Counted from the first letter of the stretch, positions 8,470-17,935 are shown. The stretch: 64,000 nt of DNA from Domibacillus aminovorans (GCF_001643235.1 NZ_LQWY01000031.1:26522-90521); one strand, 5' to 3'. Numbers and translations are program-made. Notes: generated by a model not told the origin, from the sequence alone.

Positions 8470-8952
8470 TCAAGATTGTTGCTTTAATTTTTCTTTCAAT
8501 GCCTTTTCAACGTGGTTTGGTACATAATCAGATACACTACCATCATGAGAATAGATATTCTTCACTATACTGGAACTTAGAAATGAATATTTTTCACTTG
8601 AATGTATAAAAAATGTTTCAGCCTCCCTGTATAATTGTTTATTTATCAATGCCATTTGAGCTTCATATCCATAATCAGTAACAGTTCTTAACCCTTTAAT
8701 AATTGCTTTGATATTGTTTTCTTTCATATAGTCAACAAGCAACCCTTGAAATGTAACAACTTTAACTTTTTCATTACAAGTAAATTCATTTTCAATTAAT
8801 ATACTTCGCTCTCCAATTGAAAACAAAGATTGTTTCTTAGAATTTACCAATACAGCTACTATAATCTCATCAAAGAAGTGACTTGCTCTATTGACAATAT
8901 CAATATGTCCATTTGTAATCGGATCAAAGCTTCCTGGATATATAGCCTTCAT
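8470..8952 (-). CDS. coaD: Phosphopantetheine adenylyltransferase (CoaD), isolated copy
   Basis: Catalyses ATP plus 4'-phosphopantetheine to dephospho-CoA, the fourth step of CoA synthesis. 160 residues with the nucleotidyltransferase signature GSFDPITNGH near the N-terminus and the C-terminal YSFLSSSIVK motif. Unlike the usual Bacillus setting it is not next to rsmD. The sequence is AT-rich and divergent, with KGLRTV in place of the common RGLRAV and Ile-Asn-Lys around residue 103. It may be a second, acquired copy. AAGGTGA precedes the ATG. Confidence 0.88.
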   Translation of the reverse strand: MKAIYPGSFDPITNGHIDIVNRASHFFDEIIVAVLVNSKKQSLFSIGERSILIENEFTCNEKVKVVTFQGLLVDYMKENNIKAIIKGLRTVTDYGYEAQMALINKQLYREAETFFIHSSEKYSFLSSSIVKNIYSHDGSVSDYVPNHVEKALKEKLKQQS

Positions 8953-9043
8953 TTAAATCACCTTCATTTTTAGATTAATAATAACATAACATTCGTTATT
9001 CAATGATTGTCATCCCTCATTAAATAACAAAAAGAGAGCACTG

Positions 9044-9081
9044 AAAAAAGGGCATGATTTTTCGAAATCACAGCCCTTTTT
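9044..9081 (-). terminator. Intrinsic terminator downstream of the IDEAL-domain ORF
   Basis: Hairpin with arms around GGGC and GCCC separated by a TTCG loop, flanked by A and T runs on both sides, so it can work in either direction; on the minus strand it follows the ORF at 9154-9435. Confidence 0.65.
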
Positions 9082-9153
9082 AGGTTCTGTTGTATTTTCA
9101 TATCAAAAATAGAAGCTTAATGAACCCTTATAGGACTGACTTTATTTCCACTT

Positions 9154-9435
9154 TCATTCCGCACACTCCTTCGCTTTTCCAATTTGCACGGCAAGCTCAC
9201 GGAACCATTCTCGATCCCGCAGTTCAAGTGCCATATCCATTAATTCCATTAATTCATCCGGTTTGAGTTGTTCGTCCAATTTCTCAAGATTGTGAGTACT
9301 CGAATTCGAGGTAACGAAGAAGTTCCCATTTCGTACATAAGTAACAACGGATGCGTAATGCGTTGATGCTACGATAAAACCTCGTGTTTGATTATTTTTA
9401 TTAAAAACCCAATCTCCTGTATTATAGATGACAAT
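9154..9435 (-). CDS. Small IDEAL-domain protein without a standard start codon
   Basis: An open frame of 93 codons. The N-terminal part (YNTGDWVFNK near the start) and the C-terminal ELMDMALELRDREWFRELA element match small Bacillus IDEAL-domain proteins, whose role is poorly known. No ATG, GTG or TTG occurs in frame before the conserved region; a TAG lies four codons upstream. AAAGGGG sits 2 bases before an ATT at 9435 and 8 bases before an ATC. Either a rare ATT/ATC start is used or the start codon has been lost and this is a recent pseudogene. Confidence 0.5.
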   Translation of the reverse strand: MVIYNTGDWVFNKNNQTRGFIVASTHYASVVTYVRNGNFFVTSNSSTHNLEKLDEQLKPDELMELMDMALELRDREWFRELAVQIGKAKECAE

Positions 9436-9537
9436 CGCCCCTTTCTAAGGGTATTGTGCCTTATCTAACCATTTTAATTCACAAATTCCATTTCATGAAT
9501 TCCATGCATAACAAAGTTTCATGGTCAAAATACAAAA

Positions 9538-9567
9538 ACAGCCCTTTTTATTAAGAAAAAGGGCTGT
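9538..9567 (-). terminator. Intrinsic terminator of the rok-like gene
   Basis: Twelve-base-pair stem ACAGCCCTTTTT/AAAAAGGGCTGT with a TTTTT run after it on the minus strand. Confidence 0.8.
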
Positions 9568-9602
9568 AAACATTGTTTATAAAAATTTAAATAAAAATAA
9601 GT

Positions 9603-10019
9603 TCACATATCGTATTCGTACATATACAGTCCTCGACCAAGCTTTCGGACACGTTCATTTTCACGTTCAAGGCCATTCATAAATGTCGTCATATTCGCAA
9701 TTTTTTTGCCTGTCCGCTCTTCCACAAAACGCTGCAATTCAATGCCCCGAATGGGTGTATTTTGCTCCTTCAGGACGACGACTGCTGTTTTACGAAGTTC
9801 AGTTAAACTTTCACTGCGGCGGCCCCGGCGGGCTCTTGGCGGCAGCCCTATTGTTGTAATTGTAGCGACCGAACGAGCATCTGGCTCATCCACACTGTCA
9901 AGCTCCTGTAAACGGGAAAAAATAACTTCCCTCTCTTTTTTAAACTCCTGCATCACCCGAACTTCCGCATCTGCCAACTGATCTAGTCTAATTTTTAACG
10001 CAATTCGTTCATCAAACAC
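9603..10019 (-). CDS. rok: Rok-like nucleoid-associated repressor
   Basis: 138 residues. The N-terminus (MFDERIALKIRLDQL, then ADAEVRVMQEF and RLQELD) follows the Rok oligomerisation region almost residue for residue, and the C-terminal winged-helix region contains ELQRFVEERTGKKIANMTTFM as in Rok. In B. subtilis Rok binds AT-rich, often acquired DNA and represses comK and mobile elements. This version is about 50 residues shorter, mostly in the linker, which here is a basic PPRARRGRR stretch. GTG start at 10019 with GGGGGAG 6 bases upstream. Single gene with its own terminator. Confidence 0.85.
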   Translation of the reverse strand: MFDERIALKIRLDQLADAEVRVMQEFKKEREVIFSRLQELDSVDEPDARSVATITTIGLPPRARRGRRSESLTELRKTAVVVLKEQNTPIRGIELQRFVEERTGKKIANMTTFMNGLERENERVRKLGRGLYMYEYDM

Positions 10020-10050
10020 TTTGTTCTCCCCCTACAAATCGATCGTTCAC

Positions 10051-10257
10051 TTAGTTTACATCTTGAAAATAATCTTTATAAAACCCGGATACGCGGCCTT
10101 TGTTATCAACAATAAAATAAAATTCATCTGTTTCATTTTTCAAATCGTACACATTGCCTTCTGTCAATACATTTTCAACCATGTACTTTTCTGCTTTTGT
10201 ATGCACACATGTTACTTGTTTAATCGTTTCTTTTTCATGCCATTTTGCATGTATCAT
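10051..10257 (-). CDS. DUF6501 family protein
   Basis: 68 residues beginning MIHAKWHEKETIKQV and ending FYKDYF; this matches small conserved Bacillaceae proteins of the DUF6501 family as I remember them, function unknown. The ATG at 10257 has GGAG 8 bases upstream; the ATG two codons earlier is too close to it. Its start overlaps the end of the NAD(P)HX repair gene, so the two are probably cotranscribed. Confidence 0.7.
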   Translation of the reverse strand: MIHAKWHEKETIKQVTCVHTKAEKYMVENVLTEGNVYDLKNETDEFYFIVDNKGRVSGFYKDYFQDVN

Positions 10258-10259
10258 TT

Positions 10260-11699
10260 TCATGTCTCCTTTATAATTTCATTTGCAGTTTCAGCGATTA
10301 ATTGCGAAATATAAGATGGACGCATTGTCTGTGCCGGATAAGCTTCCTTCCACCTATCCGCACAATGACCATGAAGATAGACCGCGTCGGCCACCGCTTC
10401 TTTTATATTTTTATTTCGGAGCACCAATGCGAGAATAAGACCTGTCAGCACATCTCCACTGCCTCCTTTTGACAAACCATCGTTGCCTGTCACATTCACA
10501 TAGCCGCCGCCATCTGCAAAAGCCGTCACGGTATACTCCCCTTTTAATACGACCGTGACATTGTGCTCAACGGCATATGCAGAAGCGGCCGCTATACGCG
10601 TACGCTGAACATAAACGGTCTCTTTGCCTGTCATCCAGGAAAACTCTCCTGGATGTGGTGTAACGATGACCGGACATTTTTTCTTTGTATATGAGCGTGG
10701 ATGCAACGCACCTGCATCAAGAATCACAGGCTTGTTTTGTGCTAAAAGTTCCTCGATCAATATTTCCATCTTGTCATCAGATGGTCGACCGCACCCTGCT
10801 GCAATGGCATCAAATGAATGGTCTAATTCGATGTGCGGGTTAAACTGATACATCGCTTCCGGTACATGGGAAGCAATAATCGGGATAGCTTCTTTTTCTG
10901 TCTGTACCGTCAATTTTCCAGCACCACATGCGACCGCGCCAGATGCAGCAAGCGATGCACTGCCTGGCATATCTTTCGCACCTGCGATTAATAGTCCGTG
11001 TCCAAACGTTCCTTTATGAGCATTCTGGCCGCTATATGTGAGTGATTTAGCCACTTCCTGTGCGCTTCTCACTTTCCAGTTCGATGTATGTGGCAACCCG
11101 ATCTCGACCACTTCCGTATCACCATATAAAGAAGCGGCTGGATACAAAAAACGGGATGGCTTATATCCATGCAGTGAATACGTCCGATCTGCTTTAAACG
11201 CATGTTTGTCACAATCGCCATCATCTGATGCTGCACCCGTTGGTAAATCAATCGCCACCTTCATCGCTGTCTGTCTATTCATCCAGTCCGTCACACGTTG
11301 AACATTTTCCCGAAGCGGGAGCTTAATCCCTATACCGAACAAACTGTCAACGAGAATCGAACCTGATTGATCCGGTAAATTTGTCGATGCTGAAAAACCA
11401 AGTGACGAATAATAGTCAAAGTGAGCTTTTGATGCTGCGGATACCGGAAGTCCCAACGGAAAGAAAAGGCTACATGGCACACCAGCTATTTGAAGATAAC
11501 GGGCAAGCACAATGCCATCTCCTCCATTGTTTCCTTTGCCTGCTATAATGGTAAATTGATGTTTATGTATATTCAAATCCTGTTTTATAGCGTTGAAAAG
11601 GCCAATTCCTGAAAGCTCCATCAACGTAAAAGCCGTCATCCCCTGCTCTTCTGCACATCTGTCAGCCTTTTTTATCTCACTGCTCTTATAAATATACAA
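10260..11699 (-). CDS. nnr: Bifunctional NAD(P)H-hydrate epimerase/dehydratase
   Basis: Repairs damaged NAD(P)H hydrates: the N-terminal YjeF domain epimerises them and the C-terminal ADP-dependent dehydratase domain restores NAD(P)H. About 479 residues; the first domain has GKGNNGGDG near residue 60, the second has LIAGAKDMPGSA near 235 and NVTGNDGLSKGGSGDVL near 420. Start: a TTG at 11699 gives MYIYKSSEI, as in the family, with GGGGGG about 7 bases upstream; an adjacent TTG at 11702 and an ATG at 11720 are alternatives. Followed by the DUF6501 gene with a 4-base overlap if that gene started at 10263. Confidence 0.92.
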   Translation of the reverse strand: MYIYKSSEIKKADRCAEEQGMTAFTLMELSGIGLFNAIKQDLNIHKHQFTIIAGKGNNGGDGIVLARYLQIAGVPCSLFFPLGLPVSAASKAHFDYYSSLGFSASTNLPDQSGSILVDSLFGIGIKLPLRENVQRVTDWMNRQTAMKVAIDLPTGAASDDGDCDKHAFKADRTYSLHGYKPSRFLYPAASLYGDTEVVEIGLPHTSNWKVRSAQEVAKSLTYSGQNAHKGTFGHGLLIAGAKDMPGSASLAASGAVACGAGKLTVQTEKEAIPIIASHVPEAMYQFNPHIELDHSFDAIAAGCGRPSDDKMEILIEELLAQNKPVILDAGALHPRSYTKKKCPVIVTPHPGEFSWMTGKETVYVQRTRIAAASAYAVEHNVTVVLKGEYTVTAFADGGGYVNVTGNDGLSKGGSGDVLTGLILALVLRNKNIKEAVADAVYLHGHCADRWKEAYPAQTMRPSYISQLIAETANEIIKET

Positions 11700-11837
11700 C
11701 AAATAGCCCCCCTTTTTCATGATTTTATTACAATTTTTTTAAAAAAGATAATATAAATTGGGAATATTATATCGTTTTTATTAGATTTTTGTTTATTGTT
11801 TGCATTTAGATTGATTGATTGCTAGTATAATAATCAG

Positions 11838-11863
11838 AAAATAAAGATATATATCTTTATTTT
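11838..11863. promoter_or_regulatory. 26-bp perfect palindrome at the start of the sda transcript
   Basis: A perfect inverted repeat centred on ATATAT, with AAATAAAGAT at its left and ATCTTTATTT at its right. It begins about 7 bases after a TATAAT (11826-11831), so it covers the predicted transcription start of sda. It could be an operator or a 5' RNA hairpin. No clear -35 element or DnaA box was seen. Confidence 0.5.
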
Positions 11864-11891
11864 AATACCACTCAGAGGAGGTCATAAACGA

Positions 11892-12026
11892 ATGAAGATT
11901 ATGAGCAATGAACTGTTGGTGGCTGCTTATCGGGATGCATTGAACAATCGAGATGACAAGGAATGGATCAATGCATTGAAAATTGAAGTGAGAAAACGCG
12001 GATTATCACCTAAAAATGAAAAATAA
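11892..12026 (+). CDS. sda: Sporulation histidine kinase inhibitor Sda
   Basis: 44 residues. MSNELLVAAYRDAL matches the first helix of Sda, and the second helix with EWINALKIEVRKRGL follows; Sda is a two-helix protein that binds the dimerisation domain of KinA and blocks sporulation when replication is perturbed. AGAGGAGG lies about 10 bases before the ATG at 11892; an ATG three codons in is an alternative. In B. subtilis sda is controlled by DnaA boxes; none is obvious here, but a 26-bp palindrome lies in the leader. A terminator follows immediately. Confidence 0.85.
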   Translation: MKIMSNELLVAAYRDALNNRDDKEWINALKIEVRKRGLSPKNEK

Positions 12027-12027
12027 T

Positions 12028-12065
12028 AAAAAATCCCGCGGCTGCTAATAGCCGCGGGATTTTTG
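12028..12065. terminator. Bidirectional terminator between sda and odhB
   Basis: Perfect GC-rich 10-bp stem ATCCCGCGGC/GCCGCGGGAT with A run before and T run after, between convergent genes. Confidence 0.9.
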
Positions 12066-12071
12066 TATTAC

Positions 12072-13307
12072 TTATCCTTCTAAAAGAAGATCTTCAGGAT
12101 TTTCAATTAATTCTTTCACCATTTTCAAAAAGCTGACTGCTTCTTTTCCATCAATGATGCGGTGGTCATAAGAAAGTGCCACGTACATCATCGGACGAAT
12201 TTCAATGGAATCGCCAATCGCAACCGGACGCTTTTGAATCGTATGCATGCCGAGAATACCGACCTGTGAACCGTTCAAAATGGGTGTTGATAGAAGAGAT
12301 CCGAAAACACCGCCATTTGTGATCGTAAACGTACCGCCCTGCAAATCAGCAAGCGCCAGTTTATTATCACGTGCTTTTAAAGCCATATCCATAATAGATC
12401 CTTCGATTTCAGAGAAGTTTTTGCGGTCGCAATCACGGACAACCGGTACGACAAGACCGTCATCTGTTGATACGGCAATACCGATATCATAGAACTTTTT
12501 CAACAGGACTTCATTGCCATCGATTTCAGCGTTGACATACGGATATTTTTTCAATCCTGCCACAACCGCTTTTGTGAAGAATGACATGAAACCAAGACGC
12601 ACATCATGGTCATCAAAGAATTTATCTTTTTTACGTTTGCGAAGATCCATAATATTCGTCATGTCAATTTCGTTAAACGTTGTCAGCATCGCAGCTGTTT
12701 GCTGTACCTCAACAAGACGTTTAGCAATCGTTTGACGGCGGCGGCTCATACGCTCGCGCTCAACCGGTTTCCCATCATCCTGTTTTTTCACAGGTGCCGC
12801 TGCTACAGGTGCTTTTTGTGGGGCTGCGGCTGGAGACGTAGGTACATCTTGATGCGTCTCTACATCTTGAACACGGACGCGTCCTAGCGGATCAGCTGGT
12901 TTAACTGCAGATAAGTCAATTCCCTTTTCACGTGCTAATTTACGTGCTGCTGGTGAAGCAACCGTCCGGTTATTCGGATCTTCTTTAGCCGGTTCCGCTT
13001 GTACTTCTTTCTCTTCTGCTTTCGGCGCTGCTTCCGCTGCTGGAGCCTTTTGAGCCTGTGCAGTACTTGCTGCGCCCGCTTCTACAATAGCAATGACTTG
13101 ACCTACTTTAACCGTATCGCCTTCTGCCGCCTGTAGTTCTTTGATCGTTCCCGCTTCTTCTGAAATCACTTCGACGTTTACTTTATCTGTTTCGAGTTCA
13201 ACGATGTATTCGCCTTTTTCCACATAATCACCGGGTTGTTTTAACCACTGTGCAATCGTACCTTCTGTAATTGATTCTGCCAGTTCAGGAACTCTAATTT
13301 CTGCCAC
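12072..13307 (-). CDS. odhB: 2-oxoglutarate dehydrogenase E2 (dihydrolipoamide succinyltransferase)
   Basis: E2 core of the 2-oxoglutarate dehydrogenase complex in the TCA cycle; transfers the succinyl group from lipoamide to CoA. 411 residues: lipoyl domain at residues 1-77 with ETDKV around the lipoylated Lys, an Ala/Pro/Glu-rich linker, a peripheral subunit-binding domain ([15 protein letters not shown], about 116-150) and the catalytic domain with [10 protein letters not shown] near the C-terminus. The GTG at 13307 has AAGGAGG 9 bases upstream; the in-frame ATG eight codons earlier reads through that site. Cotranscribed with odhA. Confidence 0.95.
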   Translation of the reverse strand: MAEIRVPELAESITEGTIAQWLKQPGDYVEKGEYIVELETDKVNVEVISEEAGTIKELQAAEGDTVKVGQVIAIVEAGAASTAQAQKAPAAEAAPKAEEKEVQAEPAKEDPNNRTVASPAARKLAREKGIDLSAVKPADPLGRVRVQDVETHQDVPTSPAAAPQKAPVAAAPVKKQDDGKPVERERMSRRRQTIAKRLVEVQQTAAMLTTFNEIDMTNIMDLRKRKKDKFFDDHDVRLGFMSFFTKAVVAGLKKYPYVNAEIDGNEVLLKKFYDIGIAVSTDDGLVVPVVRDCDRKNFSEIEGSIMDMALKARDNKLALADLQGGTFTITNGGVFGSLLSTPILNGSQVGILGMHTIQKRPVAIGDSIEIRPMMYVALSYDHRIIDGKEAVSFLKMVKELIENPEDLLLEG

Positions 13308-13361
13308 GTTAAAAATCCTCCTTGTCGTCATTCATGATCATTTTCTTATTATGTACTAGCT

Positions 13362-13384
13362 GCAGCCGGGCTTAAACCGGCTGC
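13362..13384 (-). other. Intercistronic hairpin between odhA and odhB
   Basis: Perfect 8-bp stem GCAGCCGG/CCGGCTGC with a 7-base loop and no T run in the direction of transcription, so more likely an mRNA-stabilising or processing hairpin than a terminator. Confidence 0.5.
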
Positions 13385-13397
13385 GGGATTTTTGTTG

Positions 13398-16223
13398 TTA
13401 CTGTTCTTTCGTCATGGCAGCACGCAACAGACGTGCCTGTTCTTTTTTGTGGACAATGGCATCCCCTTCAGAAGAGCTTGAACGGCGGCGGCGGCCCACG
13501 TAACGGACAGACGTGCCATCAGGAGCTACATCACGCAGTCTTGGATCCATATATGTCCATGCACCCATGTTTTGTGGTTCTTCCTGCAGCCAGATGATTT
13601 CATTAACATTTGGGAATTGTTCTAAAATACCAACAATCTCATTTTTCGGGAATGGATACAATTCCTCTACACGTAAGACATGAAGCCAGTCTAAATTGTC
13701 CTCTGTCTTGTCAATTTGCTCGGCAAGGTCGATTGACACTTTACCGCTGCAAAGAACGAGACGTTTGACTTTCTTAGGATTGCTTCCTGTTCTCGGTTCT
13801 TCTACAATAAGTTTAAATATACCATCAGAGAATTCCGATGCTTTTGATGCTGCAAGCGGATGACGAAGCAAGCTTTTCGGCGTCATGATGACGAGCGGAC
13901 GTACTTCTTCTTTTTGTAGAATTGAAGCTTGACGGCGCAAAATATGGAAATATTGCGCTGTTGATGATAAGTTTGCCACCGTCCAGTTATTTTCTCCTGC
14001 TAACTGCAAGAATCGCTCCATCCGAGCACTTGAATGCTCCGGTCCTTGGCCTTCATAACCATGCGGCAGAAGCATAACAAGACCTGACTTTTGACCCCAT
14101 TTCGCTCGTCCAGATGCGACGAACTGGTCAAACATTACTTGTGCCATATTCGCAAAGTCACCGAACTGTGCTTCCCAAAGAACAAGTGTTTCAGGAGAGA
14201 ATACGTTATAGCCATATTCAAAACCGACAACAGCTGTTTCTGTAAGCGGCGAGTTAATGACATCAAATGACGAATTCGTGTTGCTTAACCCATGAAGCGG
14301 TAAGTATTCTGCTCCGCTGTTTTCATCATGCAATACGAGGTTTCTATGCGCAAATGTACCGCGCTGTGAATCCTGACCAGTCAGTCTGATTGGGGTGCCT
14401 TCTTTTAAAATTGATGCAAACGCGAGTGTTTCAGCATGTCCCCAATCAATATGACCATCTTCTTCAAATAGATGCTCGCGACGTTTCAAAATACGTTCAA
14501 GCTTTTTGAATGGCTGAAATCCTTCCGGCCACGTCAAAAGTTCCTGATTAATGATTTTTAGGTCGTCTTCACTCACGCCTGTTTTGTTGCAAGGTAGATC
14601 CTGTTCAACGACTTTCGGCGGATTCATCACGATATCTGGATTGTCGTCTGTTTTCGGAACGGTTTCAAACAAATCTTTCAGCTTTTGTTCATTTTCACTA
14701 TACACTTTCTCTGCATAACCTGCATCAATGACACCACGATCGACAAGTTTATTCGCATACAACTCACGAACGGTTTTATGATTACGAATCATCTGGTACA
14801 TTTTTGGATTCGTTGTCATCGGTTCGTCTGTTTCATTATGCCCGAAGCGACGGTAGCCGATTAAATCAATCACAAAATCTTTAGCAAAACGTGAGCGATA
14901 ATCAACTGCCATAAAAGCAGCTGCCACACATGCTTCTGGATCATCTGCATTCACATGAACGATCGGCACTTCGAAACCTTTCGCCACGTCTGATGCATAA
15001 CGTGTTGAGCGGGAATCATACGATTCAGTCGTAAACCCAATCATGTTATTTGAAATGATGTGAATGGATCCACCTGTTTTGTAACCGTTAATCTGACTCA
15101 TGTTAAACGTTTCACCGACAATTCCCTGACCTGGGAATGCAGCGTCACCGTGGATAATAATCGACATTGCTTTTGACACATCAAGATCCGGTTTTCCTTT
15201 ATTTGTCCGGTCTTCCTGCGCCGCTCTTGTGTATCCAGCTACAATGGGACTGACAACTTCAAGATGACTCGGGTTATTAGCAAGCGTAATGCGTGCTGTT
15301 GATGTATCTTCTTCTTTATAGCTGCGGTCCGCACCGAGATGATATTTTACATCCCCTGTCCAGCCGTAGTAATTCATTTTCATTGAACCAAGTGGAAGCA
15401 TTTTTTTATTCGGTGCATGTGCGAATTCAGCGAAAATCATTTCATATGGTTTGCCGAGAATGTGCGCGAGAACGTTCAGACGTCCACGATGGGCCATACC
15501 GATGTTAATCGTTTGTGCACCTTTTACAGCAGAGTGATGAACGAGTTCATCGAGAAGTAGAACCATCGCATCTAATCCTTCGATTGAAAAGCGTTTTTGA
15601 CCAACAAATGTTTTATGAATGAATTTTTCAAATCCTTCTACTTCCGTTAGTCGTTTCAAAAGCGCTTTTTTATGATCATCTGAAAATGTCGGATAATAAT
15701 CGGTTGATTCAATTTGCTGACGAAGCCATTGTTTTTCTTCGAGATCATGTACTTGTGCGAATTCAAAGGCTACTTTATCCGTGTATACTTTCTTCAAATG
15801 CATAATCGCCTCATATCCGTCTTGTATATGAGATGGTGCACCTTTGCAAATGTATTGAACCGGAATAGCACGTAGATCCGCTTCTGTTAACCCATATGTC
15901 TCAAGGTCAATCCGGCGCGTATCTTTACGGCTGCCATCAAGCGGATTAATATCTGCTGCAAGGTGTCCGTGAATACGAATACCATCAGCTAGCTTTATGG
16001 CTCCATACAACTTATCAAGATCACCCGGTGATGTTGCTGCTGCGGATGGCGATGCACTGCCAGCCAGAGATACAGGTGCTCCCCATTGATCAAACAACTG
16101 TCTCAATTCTTGATCCACTGCGTCAGGATCAGTTAAGTAATGTTCATACACTTCCATTACGTATCCTAGGTTCGGTCCGGAAAAATCTTTCCATGGATTT
16201 CCCTGGCCATTCTGCATGTTCAT
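13398..16223 (-). CDS. odhA: 2-oxoglutarate dehydrogenase E1
   Basis: Thiamine-diphosphate-dependent decarboxylase of the 2-oxoglutarate dehydrogenase complex. 941 residues, full length for the Bacillus enzyme (about 944). Visible features: N-terminal [13 protein letters not shown] segment, [14 protein letters not shown] near residue 245, the ThDP/Mg segment [16 protein letters not shown] near 355, and [16 protein letters not shown] near 725. GGAGG lies 9 bases before the ATG at 16223. First gene of the odhAB operon; a cre-like sequence at 16312-16325 could bring it under CcpA. Confidence 0.95.
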   Translation of the reverse strand: MNMQNGQGNPWKDFSGPNLGYVMEVYEHYLTDPDAVDQELRQLFDQWGAPVSLAGSASPSAAATSPGDLDKLYGAIKLADGIRIHGHLAADINPLDGSRKDTRRIDLETYGLTEADLRAIPVQYICKGAPSHIQDGYEAIMHLKKVYTDKVAFEFAQVHDLEEKQWLRQQIESTDYYPTFSDDHKKALLKRLTEVEGFEKFIHKTFVGQKRFSIEGLDAMVLLLDELVHHSAVKGAQTINIGMAHRGRLNVLAHILGKPYEMIFAEFAHAPNKKMLPLGSMKMNYYGWTGDVKYHLGADRSYKEEDTSTARITLANNPSHLEVVSPIVAGYTRAAQEDRTNKGKPDLDVSKAMSIIIHGDAAFPGQGIVGETFNMSQINGYKTGGSIHIISNNMIGFTTESYDSRSTRYASDVAKGFEVPIVHVNADDPEACVAAAFMAVDYRSRFAKDFVIDLIGYRRFGHNETDEPMTTNPKMYQMIRNHKTVRELYANKLVDRGVIDAGYAEKVYSENEQKLKDLFETVPKTDDNPDIVMNPPKVVEQDLPCNKTGVSEDDLKIINQELLTWPEGFQPFKKLERILKRREHLFEEDGHIDWGHAETLAFASILKEGTPIRLTGQDSQRGTFAHRNLVLHDENSGAEYLPLHGLSNTNSSFDVINSPLTETAVVGFEYGYNVFSPETLVLWEAQFGDFANMAQVMFDQFVASGRAKWGQKSGLVMLLPHGYEGQGPEHSSARMERFLQLAGENNWTVANLSSTAQYFHILRRQASILQKEEVRPLVIMTPKSLLRHPLAASKASEFSDGIFKLIVEEPRTGSNPKKVKRLVLCSGKVSIDLAEQIDKTEDNLDWLHVLRVEELYPFPKNEIVGILEQFPNVNEIIWLQEEPQNMGAWTYMDPRLRDVAPDGTSVRYVGRRRRSSSSEGDAIVHKKEQARLLRAAMTKEQ

Positions 16224-16631
16224 TCTGAAAAACCTCCAACTGTTTCGCCCATTTGATTTTCTTTTTCGTTATTTTTTATACTTTCTTCGTATAAATATGT
16301 ACACATAAATCCTAAAACGCTTACACCATAAGTCTAACATGGAAAAACGTCTTGAGAAAGAAAAAGGCCTTCTTACTTGAATAGACCATCCAGCATCCTG
16401 GATGTTGCCTTTTTCAAGTATCATCTTACTACTGTTCCATCTAAAAACCAATGCTTTTTTATAAATTTCTTTAATTAACTTTTATCTTTTTTCAAATTGC
16501 TTAAAATCCCGCTGTTATGCGGTTTTTCGACCTTAAAAAGAAACATATTGTCGTTATAGAATGAACCTTTTCTATTAGTAAAGCCTTATGTAAACCAGTA
16601 AGTGAAAAGTTTTTTCATTTTTAGATTTTAT
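16224..16631. other. Intergenic region upstream of odhA with hairpins
   Basis: No gene recognised. It holds a cre-like sequence at 16312-16325 (12 of 14 positions of the CcpA consensus, minus strand), a nested hairpin at about 16356-16418 (CATCCAG/CTGGATG inside TACTTGA/TCAAGTA and GAAAAAGGC/GCCTTTTTC), and a terminator-like stem CCGC/GCGG followed by TTTTT at about 16507-16530. The odhA promoter must lie here but I could not assign it. Confidence 0.4.
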
Positions 16632-16662
16632 TTAAAAAAGCATCCCTTTAAAGGATGCTTAC
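16632..16662 (-). terminator. Intrinsic terminator of the 74-residue hypothetical gene
   Basis: Stem AAGCATCC/GGATGCTT with a run of six T on the minus strand, directly downstream of the gene. Confidence 0.8.
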
Positions 16663-16679
16663 ATGTAATCTGCTGGTGA

Positions 16680-16904
16680 TTAAATCTTTTGATCACAAAC
16701 TTCAGCTAACTCAATCACTGCCTCTTCAACCGAATATTTACTGCTTAGCTGCCAAGGTATAGATTGTTTAGACGTTTGTTCTGTTGCTGATACATAAATT
16801 TTTCTATTCACCTCAGCAACCTTAATTTCCCAGCAATAGATTACCGTCTTCATTCCTTCTTGTACTTCCACTGGGCGTAAAAATGTTTCAACTTCCCCGT
16901 ACAT
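16680..16904 (-). CDS. Small hypothetical protein
   Basis: 74 residues, beginning MYGEVETFLRPVEV and ending ELAEVCDQKI; alternating pattern suggests a small mixed alpha/beta protein. Not recognised. Reality is supported by GAGGAGG 6 bases before the ATG and a clear terminator after the stop. It stands alone between odhA and the ABC gene. Confidence 0.65.
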   Translation of the reverse strand: MYGEVETFLRPVEVQEGMKTVIYCWEIKVAEVNRKIYVSATEQTSKQSIPWQLSSKYSVEEAVIELAEVCDQKI

Positions 16905-17082
16905 ATTATCCCTCCTCTTATTCTATTTCCCCTATAATATTATCTTTTTCACGCCGCCAAAAGTAAACGTGTAATTTTTGGCTATCTTGAATTTCGCTTT
17001 TTTTCTATTCCGCTCACGTACACTTTTCTAAACCATAAGGAACTATATCTTGTGGAATATGTACGTCGTTGAATATCCTATA

Positions 17083-17111
17083 TTGTATTTTTCGCGTTTT
17101 TTTCTGATACT
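17083..17111 (+). promoter_or_regulatory. Possible promoter of the YlmA-like gene
   Basis: TTGTAT (17083-17088), 17 bases, GATACT (17106-17111), about 23 bases before the TTG start codon of the gene, which would leave a very short leader. Confidence 0.4.
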
Positions 17112-17133
17112 ATTAAATAAAGGAGTGATAAGT

Positions 17134-17925
17134 TTGTCTAAAATAATTTCATATGAACATGTACGTTTTTTGCGGGAAAAACGAGTCATTTTAGATGATG
17201 TGAACTGGATTGTGAATGCGGGCGAACATTGGGCTGTGCTTGGATTGAACGGTTCAGGTAAATCAACAATGTTAAATATGATGGGCGGCTATGAATTTCC
17301 GACGAGCGGCACGATCCATGTATTTGGGCACCAATATGGGAAATATAACTGGGAATACATAAAGAAACGGCTTGGTTTTGTCGGGAATACGTTAAATCGT
17401 TTTTTGTCTACACTGGATCAGGAAACGGCACACGAAATTATTGTCAGCGGCAAATTTAATTCGATCGGTATTTATGAGCAGACGACTGACGAAGATTGGA
17501 AAAAAGCAGAACAGCTGCTCAAAGAGTTTCATATTACGTATCTAGCTGATCAGCCGTACCGATTTTTATCCCAAGGAGAACAGCGCCGTGTCTTAATTGC
17601 CCGGGCATTTATGGCACAGCCTGACGCGATGATTTTGGATGAGCCATGTTCCGGTCTCGACGTACGGGCGCGTGAAGATTTACTTGAATCGCTGCAGGAA
17701 CAAGCGCTAAAAAATGAAACGGTACTGCTTTACGTGACGCATCACATTGAAGAAATTATCCCAGCTATTACACATGTTGCGGTCATAAAAGATGGAATCA
17801 TGATCGCGGCAGGACCGAAAAAAGATGTGTTGACGAATGATATTTTGAGCGATGCTTTTGGTTTACCGGTTGAAGTAGAGTCGCGCGGCGGCCGGAGCTG
17901 GCTGCAAGTAGTGAAAAAATCATAG
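17134..17925 (+). CDS. ylmA: ABC transporter ATP-binding protein (YlmA-like)
   Basis: 263 residues, the same length as B. subtilis YlmA. Walker A GLNGSGKST near residue 43, signature LSQGEQRRV near 145, Walker B AMILDEPCSGLD near 165, and a switch His (VTHHIEE). No permease gene is adjacent, so its partner and substrate are unknown; a standalone or translation-related ABCF role is unlikely because only one nucleotide-binding domain is present. The TTG at 17134 has AAAGGAG 8 bases upstream; the longer frame from 17050 would add a hydrophobic extension through that site. Confidence 0.85.
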   Translation: MSKIISYEHVRFLREKRVILDDVNWIVNAGEHWAVLGLNGSGKSTMLNMMGGYEFPTSGTIHVFGHQYGKYNWEYIKKRLGFVGNTLNRFLSTLDQETAHEIIVSGKFNSIGIYEQTTDEDWKKAEQLLKEFHITYLADQPYRFLSQGEQRRVLIARAFMAQPDAMILDEPCSGLDVRAREDLLESLQEQALKNETVLLYVTHHIEEIIPAITHVAVIKDGIMIAAGPKKDVLTNDILSDAFGLPVEVESRGGRSWLQVVKKS

Positions 17926-17935
17926 TCTGCTAAAT

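Noticed and set aside
16356..16418. A metabolite riboswitch upstream of odhA
   Set aside because: The nested repeats do not contain the conserved core of any riboswitch class I know.
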